A DNA stretch of 64,000 nucleotides, from contig NC_091208.1 in the NCBI RefSeq assembly GCF_040958095.1, positions 3,511,627 to 3,575,626 of the forward strand, given 5' to 3'. This document shows, piece after piece, positions 40,334-51,493 of the stretch. Within the stretch, counting starts at the first letter, position 1. Every line of letters begins with the position of its first letter. Below the pieces are notes generated by a model. The model searched no databases, was not told the DNA's origin, and saw only the letters and a program-made list of their open reading frames with translations. Origin of the DNA: Procambarus clarkii (taxonomy: Eukaryota > Arthropoda > Malacostraca > Decapoda > Cambaridae). The position numbers and the translations under genes are program-made.

Positions 40334-40870
40334 GTTTTGTGCTGTAATATTATTCAAAAGTGTGTAATTTGTGGAATTTATATAGTTCAATGTGTGGAAC
40401 ATCGCTATATTCAAAATTATGGGGCTCGTATATGTTCTATGTATAATCTACGATCAATCAAACAGTGTTTTTGCTGTTATTACACTACATACACACACCG
40501 TATGTACCTATCTAGATGTTTGTGCACCATAATGACCCACAAAGATCATATGTTGAGAGTTTATGTACACAGAACAAGAATCCAAGGTGAGCCTAGCGAC
40601 CAAGAGCAGAGTGTGGCAGGGGCTGCCCCAAATACATTTTTATTTAATTATTTCAGTGTGTGAATTAGTCTAGTTTTTTTATATCTAGTATCTAGTTGTT
40701 TATATCTAGTTTTTTGCTCTAATATTATTCAAAAGTGTGTAATTTATAGAATTTTATAGTTCAATGTGTGGAACATCAACTATGCTCAAAATTATGGGGC
40801 TCATATATGTTCCATGTATATTCTACGATCAATCAAACAGTGTTTTTGCTGTCATTACACTATATACATT
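40334..40870. repeat. Pair of direct repeats of about 165 bp
   Basis: 40334-40498 and 40705-40870 share TTATTCAAAAGTGTGTAATT and CGATCAATCAAACAGTGT with about 90% similarity by eye, separated by about 205 unrelated bases. They might be a tandem duplication or an eroded repeat pair beside the DIRS element. No gene is present. Confidence 0.75.
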
Positions 40871-41283
40871 ACTCTTGGAAGGGTCGTGCCAGGGCTCGGG
40901 GTTCTTCCGGTTGGGGTGGGCTGTTGGTGCCAGTTTCTGAGCCAGTGCTTCCTTTGGAGCCGGCATCGTCTGGTCCGTGTAATGCTCTCTGCTCGTCGGC
41001 CGGCATCTCGTAAGGGGCGTCAGCCCTGTCACGGTTGCCCCATTGATGGGGCGATGGTGTGGGGGGGGGGAGGCTTACACTGTTTGCTTACACCTGGTCC
41101 CCACGATTTGTGGGCATTTTGGGTCATGTCCTCCAGCCTGTGGTGGCATTGGGCGGCGTCTCCTCCTTCAGGGGGTTCGGGTCAGGCTTCTTTCCCTGCA
41201 CTCCAGCGGGTCATCTTGGAGTGGGTACGCTAGGGCATGGTTGAAAGTACCATGGCCCTCAGGGGGTTGCGTGCCTGTTTCCA

Positions 41284-41661
41284 GTGCTGAAACGGGACTG
41301 TGTGGATCTGAGGTTCATTCTTGTCATGTTCTGTCTAAACTCCTGGATGCCTTGCCCCTCCTTTCGGATGACCACTCTGTCCCAGGTCAGGCTTCATTTG
41401 GAGCTGGGAGCTTGGATGGTGTCTTTGGACCTCCGGAACACGAATTGGAACGTCACGGTTCATCCAGGGTTCAGGGATGGGCTAAGTTTCATTGTGGGGC
41501 GGCAGGCTTACTGCTTTCATTGTCTTCCTTTTGGCTTCAATCTGGCACCTCACGTATTCACGCGTCTTAACCAGATCATGGTGACCTGTCTGCTTCTGCT
41601 AGGGGTATGGGTTCTGGCCTACCGTGATGACTGGTTGATGTGGGCTCCCTCTGCTCGCTAG
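41284..41661 (+). pseudogene. DIRS reverse transcriptase fragment
   Basis: A frame of 125 codons with the DIRS RT signature: WMVSLDLRNTNWNVTVHPGF (catalytic Asp), RQAYCFHCLPFGFNLAPHVF and YRDDWLMW (normally YLDDW), ending at a stop right after the active site. The upstream part of the domain is in other frames (40829-41240, MSSSLWWHWAASPP). The connection and RNase H region follows in shifted frames (FLVNWRKSHLVPSQVRTWLG; VFTNGLGWGF). Confidence 0.82.
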
Positions 41662-42829
41662 GTGTGTGGTTTATTCCCAGCTTGCCGGGATCGGGTTCCT
41701 GGTGAACTGGAGGAAGTCCCATCTGGTTCCATCCCAGGTTCGGACCTGGCTGGGTCTCGTGTGGGATTCTTGGCCCGTTTCCTTGTCTCTTCCTCTGGAG
41801 GCATTGCTGAGGCTGTGGTCCCACCTTCAGCTGTATCGGGGGAAGGGGTTGTTCTGGGTCACTAGGCAGTTGCTCGAGCAGTTTGCGGGAGTCTGAACTT
41901 CGCTGTGCTGGTTTACTCGTTGGGTTGGGTCTGGCTTCGGCGTCTGTTCTTGCTCCTTCGGCCTTGCGTTGGTTGCTGCATTGCTGGCTTCCTCTTCAGG
42001 TTTCTCTGGGTTCAGTGTCTTGGCGCCTACCAGAGCCCTCGCTTAATGTGTTCACCAATGCCTCGGTTGGGCATTGGTGAACACGGTTGTGTTCACCATG
42101 TGTTCACGAATGGTCTCGGTTGGGGCTTTGTGACCAGTGTTCACTAGGCTGGCCAGGGGCAGTGGGCCCCTTCCTTCCGTCGGGCTCACAGCATGGTTTT
42201 GGAGTTTGCGGAGGTTTAGCTGCTGCTTTGGAGGGTTTGGGTCACTCGGGGATCTGTACAGCTCCAATGTCCTGGCAGACAGGTTGTCTTAGTTCATTTC
42301 CCTGTCCACAGAATGGTCGGTCAATGCCGACTCCTTCAGTTGGCTGTGCCTAACGTGCGGACTCCGGGAGGTGGATCGCTTTGTGTTGCTGTGGTCTTGA
42401 CATCTCCTGATATATGTGGTGCCCTTCCCCGACTGCAGAGCCGTCACAGTTGACACATTTTAGCAGGACTGGTCAAGGTGGGGTTACCTGCACCTCCCCC
42501 CGGTCCAGCTGTTGCTTCGGCTTCTGGCTCGTTTGGAGTCTTACTGCGGGAGAGTAGTCCTTCTGGCCCCTTGGTGGCCGGCCCAGCCTTGGTTTCAGGC
42601 GCTGCTTGCTCAGTGTTTGAACCCTTTGAAGTGTTTGAGCAGATCGGACTGGTCCAGTACATGGCTGTTTCGGCTATTCCTATGGTCTTTGTGTCTGGTG
42701 TTTTTGACGCTGGCGTATCACCACTTGTATGGTGATCAGGTGGCTTCTTTGATGGTGTCGCACCTGCGAACTTTGTGTCGGCGACAGTATGAAGTGTCCT
42801 GGCATTTTTTTCGCCATTTCCTCTCTCTT

Positions 42830-43523
42830 CGTAGGTTGTCTTCTATTTCTTATTGGGTTGTTTTGTCCTTTCTTTCTTGGCTGTTTCTGGACCGTCATTT
42901 GATACCTAATACTGTCTCCTCTTATCACGCGGCGCTGGCGGAGCCGCTCCAGCTTGCGTTTGGGGTAGATGTGTTACTGCCTCCCCATTCTGTAAGCTTT
43001 CTCGTTCTTTGTTTCACCTCCGGCCTACTTATGCGCTGCCTGAGTCGTCTTGGTCCTTGGACTGTGTGCTCTCTTAATTTCTCTTCTCCTAAGTTTGCGG
43101 TGGCCCCTTCTGTTCAAGACTATTTTTCCAAGGCGCTGTTTCTGTTGGCATTGGCCTCTGTTAGTTTGTCGGGTTGGTGAGCTTCATGCTCTCTTCCGGC
43201 ACAAGGGTTTCTGGTCATTGGGTCCTGGTGGTCGGTTTGTTCGGTTGCAGCCGTCTCCTTCTTTTCTGGCGAAGAACGAGATGGCAGCTTTCCGGAAGGG
43301 CCCTTGGGTCATTGATGCTTGGTTGGTCAGGCCGGGAGTGCATCATGTGTTGTATCCTGTTGCGGCTCTTTGCCGTTATCTGCACTCCTCAGCTTCTGTG
43401 GATAGGGTTGGCCACAGAACCCCGGAGGCTCCCTGGCACCCTCCCTCTGGTCGGCTGTTTTGTTTTGTTTTGATGCTCAGCCTCCAAACTGAAGGTGTGA
43501 GTAGCTGGTGTGTGGGATTCTGA
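42830..43523 (+). pseudogene. DIRS tyrosine recombinase fragment
   Basis: An N-terminal core-binding-like segment (FLDRHLIPNTVSSYHAALAE, then PSVQDYFSKALFLLALAS) shifts frame near 43165 into the catalytic segment (CRVGELHALFRHKGFW with the first catalytic Arg, then PSFLAKNEM and VRPGVHHVLYPVAAL). The HxxR and Tyr part that should follow is missing. DIRS elements use this enzyme in place of an integrase. Confidence 0.8.
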
Positions 43524-43568
43524 GGCTTCCCCCTTCCTCCTTTCCCTCTCAGGGAGGGGAGAGCTGTG

Positions 43569-43622
43569 TAATTACCTAAGTGCAGTTACAGGATGAGAGC
43601 TACGCTCGTGGTGTCTCGTGGA
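43569..43622 (-). mobile_element. LINE-C 3' tail fragment
   Basis: About 54 bases equal to the last bases of LINE-C (codons for DTTSVALIL and the TAATTACC tail), inside the DIRS 3' region. Confidence 0.7.
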
Positions 43623-43799
43623 CAAGCAGCGTGGCAGCGGTGTATGACGTTTGCTTGTTTCTTTAGATTTGAGGGAGTTCTGACTCTGTTCGGTCTTCCG
43701 GTGCAATTTTCTTGCCATGTGGGGTCTGTTTTGTTATGCCTGCCTTTTTGTGTGCCTAACCCTGGTAAATGGCAGACATGGAATGCCCCAAATACATGG

Positions 43800-43965
43800 A
43801 GGTTTCCATAGGTCATTGCTTCCTTTGCCTCTCTGAGGGGGGGGGGAGGGGTCAGGTTCTGGCTTGTGGTCCCCGGTAGGCTTAACTCCAATTCACTGAT
43901 GCCCCAGACTAATATAGTATATATCAGTTTGATAACTCCAGCGAGCCTCTGGGGCTCACCCTGAA
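43800..43965 (+). repeat. Right terminal repeat region of the DIRS element
   Basis: GGTTCTGGC, AGACTAATATAGTATATATC and GATAACTCCAGCGAGCC are near-matches, in reverse complement, to 52103-52200 of the other DIRS. A run of G occurs at about 43840. Confidence 0.6.
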
Positions 43966-43974
43966 AATTGTGTT

Positions 43975-44480
43975 TCATTATATTCAACGCTGGTTTTTTG
44001 AGGCCGTATAAAAACTTCATTATATCTGAATAGAAATTTGGATAACTGAAGATTTTGCCGGATAATGCAGTCAGTCATTGGGTCATACCATAGCAGTGGC
44101 CCCATGCACAGGGTATGGGAGGTGTTCAGGTGGCTGGTTTCAGGGTAGGGGGGTGATGGAGTGAGTAGGAGGGACTGTCTGGGATGTGGTGGGTGTGTGT
44201 ATGTGTAGGTTGGTGTGGGGTGTGTTGGGGGTTTGGGATGTGTGTGTATGGGCAAGTGTGGAATGTTTTTGTGTGTGTGGTACTCACCTAGCTGTGCTTA
44301 CGATGGTTGAGCTTTGACTCTTTCATCCCTCCTCTCAACCGTCAATCAACTGGTGTGTGGGGTGTGTAGGGAGGTGTAGGGTGTGTAAGGGGGGTGTGGG
44401 ATGCATGTGTCGGTGAGTGTGGGGTGTATGTATGGGGGTTTGGGATGTGTGTGGGATGAGTGTGGGTATGTGGTGGGTAT
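43975..44480. repeat. GT-rich low-complexity tract with a LINE-A 3' tail remnant
   Basis: Degenerate GTGTGGG sequence. Positions 44281-44347 hold a diverged LINE-A 3' terminus on the minus strand (complement TACTCACCTAGCTGTGCTTA, and CAACCGTCAATCAACTGG). No gene. Confidence 0.75.
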
Positions 44481-44887
44481 GTTTAACTGGGTAATTACCT
44501 AAGTGTAGTTACAGGATGAGAGCTACGCTCATGGTGTCCCGTCTTCGCAGCACTTTTTGTCATATAACGCTTTGAAATTACTGACGGTTTTGGCCTCCAC
44601 CACCTTCTCACTTAACTTGTTCCAACCGGCTACCACTATTTACAAAAGAGAATTGTCTTGTATTTCTCCGGCAGCTTTGTTAGTTTAAATCTATGACCTC
44701 TTGTTCTTGAAGTTCTGGGTCTCAAGAATTCTTTCCTATCAATTTTATCAATTCCTGTTACTATTTTGCATGTAGTGATCATTTCGCCTCATTTTCTTCT
44801 ATCTTCTAGTTTTTGCATACTTAATGCCTCTAACCTCTCCTTATAGCTCATGTCCTTCAGTTCTGGGAGCCACTTAGTGGCATGTCT

Positions 44888-45468
44888 TTACACCTTTTCC
44901 AGTTTGTTTATGTGCTTCTTAAGATATGGGCACCATATAACTGCTGCATATTCCAGCTTTGGTCTAACAAAAGTCATGAACAATTTTTTTAGTATGTTGC
45001 CATCCATGTATTTAAGAGTAATTCTAAAGTTAGAAAGTGTAGCATATGCTCCTCGCACAATGTTCTTAATGTTGTTCTCTGGTGACAGTTTTCTATCTAG
45101 AACCACCCCTAGATCCCTTTCTTTGTCAAAATTCTTTAAAGATTTCTCACATAATTGATAGGTTGTGTGGGGTCTATTTTCTCCAATTCCATAACATGGC
45201 ATTTATTCACATTAAATTGCATTTGCCAAGTGGTGCTCTATATACTTATTTTGTTTAGGTCTTCATGAAGGGCATGACAATCTTCTAGATTTCTAATCTT
45301 CCCTATTATCTTAGCATCATCAGCAAACATGTTCATATAATTCTGTATTTCATCTGGTAAATCGTTTATGTGGACAATGAACATTACTGGTGCAAGAACT
45401 GAACCCTGTGGTACTCCACTTGTGACATTTCTCCAATCCGATACATTACCTCTGATTACGGTCCTCAT
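44888..45468 (-). pseudogene. LINE-C copy 2 RT, palm to C-terminus
   Basis: Two frames cover it: 45468-45238 with GVPQGSVLAP and the active site FADDAKIIG, and 45202-44888 with the block FDKERDLGVVLDRKLSPENN and a segment ending near KKHINKLEKV. A stop and frameshift separate them near 45220. The final segment to 44530 is in further frames. Function is lost. Confidence 0.8.
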
Positions 45469-45481
45469 TTTTCTATCAGTT

Positions 45482-46164
45482 TAGTTCATTTATTATGCAC
45501 CCCATACCCATCTTGTGGGCAGTAGTGGAAAGGGTTACAGAGGCACATAATGGGCTCAGGGACTGAACCCCACAATTCATTTAGGTAAGCAAGTTACAAT
45601 CTTGATGAGCTAGTTACAAAATTCAATATAAGTCGTCACATCAACAATGGGTTTGAGATTGACCACAAATACAGTTTCTAAATTAAGCAACTGACATATG
45701 TAAAGAGCTAGTGTCATAATTTATATGTTTGTCCTGCACACCGCCCCCCCCCCCCCATCCAGTGGGCAGCGGTGGATAGGTTACAATCACTTAATTACTA
45801 CCTGCAGTTTGCAAACTGGGGATAATTGGCTAAAATTTCTGGTAGCAGATAATTTTTAATGAAATATTTACACGTCGCTGGAACATTGGTTATAGAATTG
45901 TCTCTAAATTCACGTATCTTTTCGCACTCCATCACATATTGACGGAGGGTGTGCGAATAATTTTGTCGACACAGTTTACATTTGGTCAGGTCTACATCGG
46001 CAGATAATGAGAATTCCCAGAGATACTTGTAACAGAGTCTAAGCCGAGCAGTAGTAACATCTAGAAGTCTGCTGATTTTATTAGATGATCCATAGATGTG
46101 TGGCTCCTCTTGCATGATAGTATGATGATAGATGGAATTACTGGTGTCAATTTCACTTTGCCTG
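45482..46164 (-). mobile_element. LINE-D 3' fragment inserted in LINE-C
   Basis: A 683-base insert flanked by the 7-bp duplication ATCAGTT (45475-45481 and 46165-46171). It encodes the last 100 codons or so (46115-45798) of a LINE with a Cys/His motif (CKLCRQNYSHTLRQYVMEC) like the one after RNase H in the I-like LINE, so it belongs to a related RNase H-bearing clade. The tail is GGGTATGGGGTGCATAATAA. A C run lies at 45741-45756. Confidence 0.85.
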
Positions 46165-47324
46165 ATCAGTTAGGAAATTTTTCATCCATGTTAGAAGCTT
46201 ACCTGTCACCCCTCCAATATGTTTCAGTTTCCAGAACAACCTCTTATGTGGAACTCTGTCAAAAGTCTTTTTTAGGTCCAGATAGATGCAGTCAACCCAA
46301 CCATCTCTTTCCTGTAAAATCACTGTGGCTTGATCATAGGAACTGAGTAAATTCGTTACACAGGATCTTCCAGATCGAAAACCATACTGTCTGTATGATA
46401 TTATATAATTTTTTTCCAGGTGTTCTACCCATTTAGTTTTAATTATTTTTTCCAATATTTTGACTATTACACTTGGCAATGATACAGGTCTATAATTGTA
46501 TATGTTTTGATACAGGGTATGATACAGGGTGTATATGTTTTGAGGTTTGGGATGTGTGTGTGAGGGTGAGTGGTATGTGGTTAGTGTGTGGGTGTGGGTG
46601 GATATGGGGTGCAACTCTCACTAAACATAGAAAATAGTTATTACATTTTTTGGTAGTAAATCATGAAATCAATTCAACTTCAGATAGACATTAATATTAT
46701 CAATAAAAATGAGGGAAAGTTCCTTGGCCTATACATAAACAAAGAGACTGAACTTCAACACCCACATACAACACATAGCCAAAAAAGTCTCAAAAATGTT
46801 CAGTATACTTTCTAAAATTAGATATTGTTACCCACCCTGCTTTCTCATTATACTACAAGAGATTAGATACTAGAGGTCTAATCTATCCCTATCTTTCTTA
46901 CAGTATCTGTGCATGGGGTTCAACCACTACAAATTACCTCAAGGCTAGGCTTATTATCACTTAACAAAAATCTGCTCTCAGAACTATTACAAATTCTGTC
47001 TTCAGACAACACACAGCCCCTCTGTTTAAGTTCCTTAACACTTTCGTTTAGGAGGGATGTATATAACGTCCGTAATTAACTCTGCAGATGTTCGGGAGAG
47101 ACGTCTACAACCTCTGTATTTTAATATATTTGTTAAAATTATATTTTTTATCTGATCATTTTGGGACGTGTTTTAAAGTTTGCGCCAATGTCTTCCCATA
47201 TTCTGTTAGGGGTCATGTGGCATCATGGTTCGCCAAAAATACTGGGCTGTAAAACTAACCCCAACAAAAATACAGGCTATAGTAGGCAATTTTTCTGATT
47301 TTGAAGATCAGCAAAAATTGCCAT

Positions 47325-47470
47325 TCTGAAAGGGCTGAAGTGTCATGTTTGCTTCAGAAATGGTAAACGGAATGACAACAAATATAAGTGCAAGTCGTGT
47401 GATGTGGCACTGTGTGCTGCACTATGCTCCAGCTTGTACCATTGCAAGAGAAATACTGGGTGGATAAACA
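47325..47470 (+). pseudogene. piggyBac transposase C-terminal cysteine-rich domain
   Basis: GLKCHVCFRNGKRNDNKYKC, then CDVALCAALCSSLYHCKR, shows the C-x2-C spaced pairs and the final YH of the piggyBac zinc-ribbon-like end, which binds element ends. The DDD catalytic core is absent. Confidence 0.75.
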
Positions 47471-47619
47471 GTAATGCTTACCCACCATCCACTCCACCAA
47501 TAAATCATTGGTTGAGCAACTTCAGGAAACAGTTTCCTGGAGCAGGTGGAGTGGATCAGCCTAAAGGTCTACATTGTAGACTCATGGTCTACAAACATCA
47601 TTGGTGGTAAGTACAGCCT

Positions 47620-48110
47620 TTTTTCCCCTGTAGAGCATTCTATTGTGAACAAATTGATACCAAAATGAACGGTCTAACAAGAAAATTGACGTTATCATAC
47701 TAAAAGGATTATACACATTTGTGTGCAGGTGTACCAATGTGTGCTAGCTCATGGCTAACACTTGGCTGACTTTCCCCTGTGCTGCGGGGGGAGGGGTGGG
47801 GTGCATTTGGATTTTGGACTTTATAAACATATACCCCTGTAGGGAATTCTATTGTGAACAAATTGATACCATATTAAATAACATAGGATGAGAATTGAGG
47901 TTGAGTATCCCACAAAGAGTACACACATTTTGGTGGTGTTGCGTGCTCACGGATAACCCTCGGACGATTTGCGGGTTTGGTGCGGGTGGCATGCTGGGCT
48001 TTTGGACTTCATGTGCATATATCCCTGTAGGGAATTCTATTGTGAACAAAGCGATACCAAAATTAACACTGTAAGACAAAAATTGAGGTGAGAAAACTTA
48101 AAAAGAGTAC
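47620..48110. repeat. Three tandem repeats of about 200 bp in the piggyBac-like element
   Basis: ATTCTATTGTGAACAAA follows CTGTAG at about 47629, 47837 and 48025; each copy continues with TTGATACCA and an AAATTGA block. No coding potential. Confidence 0.8.
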
Positions 48111-48363
48111 TGTATACATATTTGAGGCTGGCTGCACGCTGTCAGCCAACGCTTGGCTCACTTTTAGGTAGTCTAGGGAGCGCACTGTGGGAACGGGAAA
48201 GTGTTAACACGCTTATCATATACTCCCTCCACACATTCTCATGTGCTATTTACATGTACAATCCTTTGTACCTAAATGCTAATATTGATCTGAAACTTTT
48301 CCTTGATAGGTGAAATAGAATCTATGAGCATCACACCAGAAATAAATATCACTTTAATAGCCC

Positions 48364-48950
48364 ATCAAAACACCCATTTCACTTATGGTAAAAGGAGAAA
48401 TGCTTGGAGTGACTCTGTGTACATGCGGCGTAGGCTTGGGTACAAATATTACTGGGAAAATGGGATAGGTGTTCATGATAATGACACGAAATGTAAACTA
48501 TGTGGTATGTTAAGGTCTCGCACCCTTGCCCATTATGTTCTTGATTGTCCATTGATTAATGTTTATAGAAACACTGAGATAAGGACTGTTCCTGAACAAA
48601 TAGCCTGGATGTGTCACAACGGAAAGGTTGATGATATTCTTGAGAGATACAAGAATTTTGCACAAGACTGTAATCTTTTGTTGAATTATCTGCATGTCTC
48701 TTGCAAATTGTCTATACAATATACCTAGGTCATAAAAGTATTTGTGTGTACGTCTGATACCATATTACTTGTGTAAAGGAGGAAATGTATATGTTTATCT
48801 CTCAGAATGTTCGGTAATACGTTTATTGCTTGTGATGTGTATCTATGTATGTATTAACACGATGTACTGAACGGGGTGAGAATAGCTTGAGCTACCTCAT
48901 CCCTTTGTGTGTATTTTACCTCAATAAACTTATTTCAATTTCAATTTCAA
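48364..48950 (+). mobile_element. I-like LINE 3' fragment inserted in LINE-B
   Basis: 587 bases with 11-bp target duplication TTTAATAGCCC (48353-48363 and 48951-48961). Encodes the C-terminal stretch of the I-like LINE (HQNTHFTYGKRRNAWSDSVY, CKLCGMLRSRTLAHYVLDC) in a frame ending at 48728, then AATAAAC and (TTTCAA)n. It is a 5'-truncated close relative of the element at 23006. Confidence 0.92.
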
Positions 48951-50263
48951 TTTAATAGCCCTAGAGCCAAACTAAATTTGAACAAACATTCCATTCAAGT
49001 AAAAGGACCCACTTTTTGGAACTCACACCCTGATGAATTAAAAAAATTGTCCTATGCCCTATTCAAAAGTAAAACCAAAGAGTACTTAATTTCATCCTTA
49101 TAGTTTCCTACCTTGTGCTTCAAACTCACACTGTAACATGTACTACCCACTTTCCAGTATACAGTATACCTATCAGTGTAATCACCTGTCAATTTATGTT
49201 GTGGTTATTTGTTGATATAAAACCTTTCTACAATGTAACTTTTCATCTTGCCTGATATGTTCAATTAACCACTGTGATGCACTGAGTTTATTGTGACATT
49301 CCCCCTGTGTGCATAAAATCAAGTGTTTGCAAATTTTTTTTTATCTTTGTAAAATGATAAATTCCCTTCCCTGAACACATACAGTGGTACCCTGGAATAC
49401 GAGCGCCTCCGTTTACCAGTTTTTCGGGGTACCCACTCGAGTATCCACTCAATTTAACGGCCTATATGAGGCTGTACCCTGGCCGTTATTTCCGGAGCTC
49501 CGGGATTTCCGAAGTTAAGTGTCGGTAATTTTTCAAGTATCATTCAGGTAAGATATATTTTGTACAGACAGCCACTGGGTCCACCACTCTAATGCCTAAT
49601 ACCCTGTGACGTCTTTTTTTTATAGCCTTTTATTCACTATATACAGATGTTATATATAAGTATCTACATTCATGTTCACCATAACGAACCACTAAGTTGG
49701 TATGCTGAGTGGCAGTGGCAGCCAGTGGCAGCCCGCCACTGGCTGCCACTCCCTCCCTCCCTCACCTCACCTGACTCGCCACCATTCTCCTCCCACCATA
49801 CTGTTTTTGCTTTTATATACAGACGTTATATATAAGTATTTACATGTTTTGTTCACCATAACTGTACATCTAAGCTTGTATGGTGAGTAAAGGCACAAAG
49901 ACATCACACGCCACCTTACAGACCCCATAGCAGCCAAAGTAAGTACAATTTCGAAATTCTGTTGCTATACCTATATACAGGGGGAGGTTTTTGACACTTT
50001 CAAAACTAAAAAGAATTTTTTCTCGAATTTATTTCTTGCGCACTGGGGGGGGGGGGGTGTCATATTTATAGGCCGTGCAGTTAAAAGGTTAAGATGAGCA
50101 TCTTATTGCTTCTTAATTACAATTAGTACTTAACCTATACCTATATTGATATTACAGTTTTATAAAAATAATAAAACAAAGCTAAAATATTTAAATAAAT
50201 TGTAAAATAACTCCGGATATTGTCAAATTTTGTATAAAATCTCTATTGTTTAATAAAACTGAA

Positions 50264-50755
50264 AAAAGAAATTAATATAAAAACTGATGTATTACAGCTT
50301 TATAGAAAGAATTTATACATTGAAAACAAAATGTAACTTGGAATATACCACATATGTACTTATACAGTATACACATTTTTGTTTTTACGCTTAAGCGACG
50401 AAAACGCCGCTCGCACATACCGCTTTTTTTTTTTACCTTCGCTGGGCTTTTTTTTTTTACCTTCGCTGGGCGCGCGAAAGTGTTCATAAGCCAAATATTG
50501 ACTTATGAAAAAAGAAATTAATATAAAAACTGATGTATTACAGCTTTATAGAAAGAATTTATACATTGAAAACAAAATGTAACTTGGAATATACCACATA
50601 TGTACTTATACAGTATACACATTTTTGTTTTTACGCTTAAGCGACGAAAACGCCGCTCGCACATACCGCTTTTTTTTTTTACCTTCGCTGGGCTTTTTTT
50701 TTTTACCTTCGCTGGGCGCGCGAAAGTGTTCATAAGCCAAATATTGACTATAAGC
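50264..50755. repeat. 246-bp tandem duplication
   Basis: Two nearly identical copies (CTGATGTATTACAGC at 50284 and 50530), each with two T-run/ACCTTCGCTGGGC blocks. Short open frames across it have no support. Confidence 0.92.
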
Positions 50756-50810
50756 AAATAAGTCATATATGTACTGTCTTGTGTGAGAGCGGGTTGCAGA
50801 GTAAGATGTT

Positions 50811-50915
50811 GGAGTGAGGGAGGGCCTGTCTGGGTGTGGCTGCTCCACACCCAGACAGGCCCTCCCTCCACTCCACTGCTTTAATTAATTTATCACAAAG
50901 TGATAAATTAATTAA
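50811..50915. other. Two adjacent near-perfect palindromes
   Basis: First: arms 50811-50839 and 50845-50874 pair over about 29 bp with one bulged base and a 5-base loop. Second: arms 50881-50896 and 50900-50915 pair perfectly over 16 bp around AAA. Only six bases separate them. Confidence 0.92.
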
Positions 50916-50929
50916 ACATGTTCACACAT

Positions 50930-51240
50930 CGGGTTGTCACTGCTTTATCAGGGCAGCTTTTCCAAGAATGCGTTCACCTTTTCAAACATTCCCAACACTT
51001 CCCTGATCTCGGTGGAAGAGGCAGCATCCTCCCTTACCTCCTCATTCCCTTACTAATGGGTTAAATTGTTGTTGAGGACCTACCATACTCCCTTGTGATA
51101 TCAGTCACACAGACACCACACTCATGCTTTGCTATAATTTCCTTCTTCAAATTCACAGTAATTGTGTCTTTCTTCCTCTTGACAACACTATCTTTAGCAA
51201 GCAGCTTCTTTGGCGACATCGTGCATTACAAATTGTAGTC
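50930..51240 (-). pseudogene. Tigger-like transposase remnant, N- and C-terminal ends
   Basis: The minus strand starts at about 51220 with MSPKKLLAKDSVVKRKK and continues through LKKEIIAKHECGVCVTDITR, the CENP-B-type N-terminal helix-turn-helix of Tigger transposases. After a stop come SSTEIREVLGMFEKVNAFLE, resembling the C-terminal region. The DDE core is deleted. Confidence 0.65.
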
Positions 51241-51493
51241 ACAAAACCACTAAAAACCCAAAGAAAAGCGCAAATAAATCCAGACGGATGCTTGTTGTGT
51301 GCGATACAACAACATCACTGGCATCGGAGGCATTCAAGAATTTGCGAGAACCCGCGAGACGCTAAGAAGCACCACATGGTTTTGCTCGTTAATAGAGGTG
51401 AAGCTCGTCAATAGAGACAAATTTGCTGCGAGTGGCTGGCTCGTTACTGGAAATGATCGTAAATAGAGCCGCTCGTTAATTGAGGTTCCACTG

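Larger units (their letters stand above)
40871..43965 (+). mobile_element. DIRS-type retrotransposon, decayed (RT, RNase H, tyrosine recombinase)
   Basis: Plus-strand remnants in DIRS order: RT (41284-41661), RNase H-like segment (about 41900-42200), tyrosine recombinase (about 42830-43523) and a right inverted-terminal-repeat-like end (43800-43965). The last resembles, in reverse complement, the left end of the second DIRS at 52103. Frames are broken repeatedly. A LINE-C tail fragment lies between recombinase and terminal repeat. The gag and left end are not seen here. Confidence 0.78.
44491..46510 (-). mobile_element. LINE-C copy 2, 5'-truncated, split by LINE-D
   Basis: Reads 46510-46172 and 45474-44491 on the minus strand. 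RT pieces: NYRPVSLPSVIVKILEK and YGFRSGRSCVTNLLSSYDQA (46510-46172), GVPQGSVLAPVMFIVHINDLP and FADDAKIIGKIRN (45468-45238), then the C-terminal part (45202-44888). It ends in CACTTAGGTAATTAC. Several frameshifts. The flank 46511-46640 is GT-rich. Confidence 0.85.
47039..48203 (+). mobile_element. piggyBac-like transposon remnant in a TTAA site
   Basis: Flanked by TTAA at 47035-47038 and 48204-48207. The inner termini are inverted: CACTTTCGTTT on the left and CACTTTCCCGTT read from the right. It splits the plus-strand LINE-B so precisely that the coding frame rejoins across one TTAA. It carries only the transposase C-terminal cysteine-rich end (47330-47470) and three copies of a 190-210 bp repeat. 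Confidence 0.85.
46640..49340 (+). mobile_element. LINE-B relative on the plus strand, split twice
   Basis: Diverged LINE-B RT C-terminal sequence reads 46660-47034 (GKFLGLYI, YLNYGICAWGS-like), continues across the piggyBac-like insert at 48208 (LIIYSLHTFSCAIYMYNPL) and across the I-like fragment at 48951 (LNLNKHSIQVKGPTFWNSHP to LISSL stop at 49103). It is the only plus-strand LINE of any size in the window. 3' UTR to about 49340. Confidence 0.82.
49382..51493 (-). mobile_element. Tigger-like (pogo/Tc1-mariner) transposon with deleted transposase
   Basis: The termini are CAGTGGTACCCTGGAATACG on the left and, read inward on the minus strand, CAGTGGAACCTCAATTAACG on the right, each bordered by TA. 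Transposase start and end remnants remain at 51240-50930 on the minus strand. Sequence 49440-49560 and the satellite-like 49600-49890 match the other Tigger-like element at 56772 and 58200-58520, the latter in reverse orientation. Left and right ends might belong to two elements, because the flanking LINE pieces do not rejoin. Confidence 0.65.

Noticed and set aside
44140..44480. Regulatory or telomeric G-rich repeat
   Set aside because: It is irregular GTGTGGG sequence without a fixed unit and contains a LINE-A tail remnant; low-complexity decay is enough.
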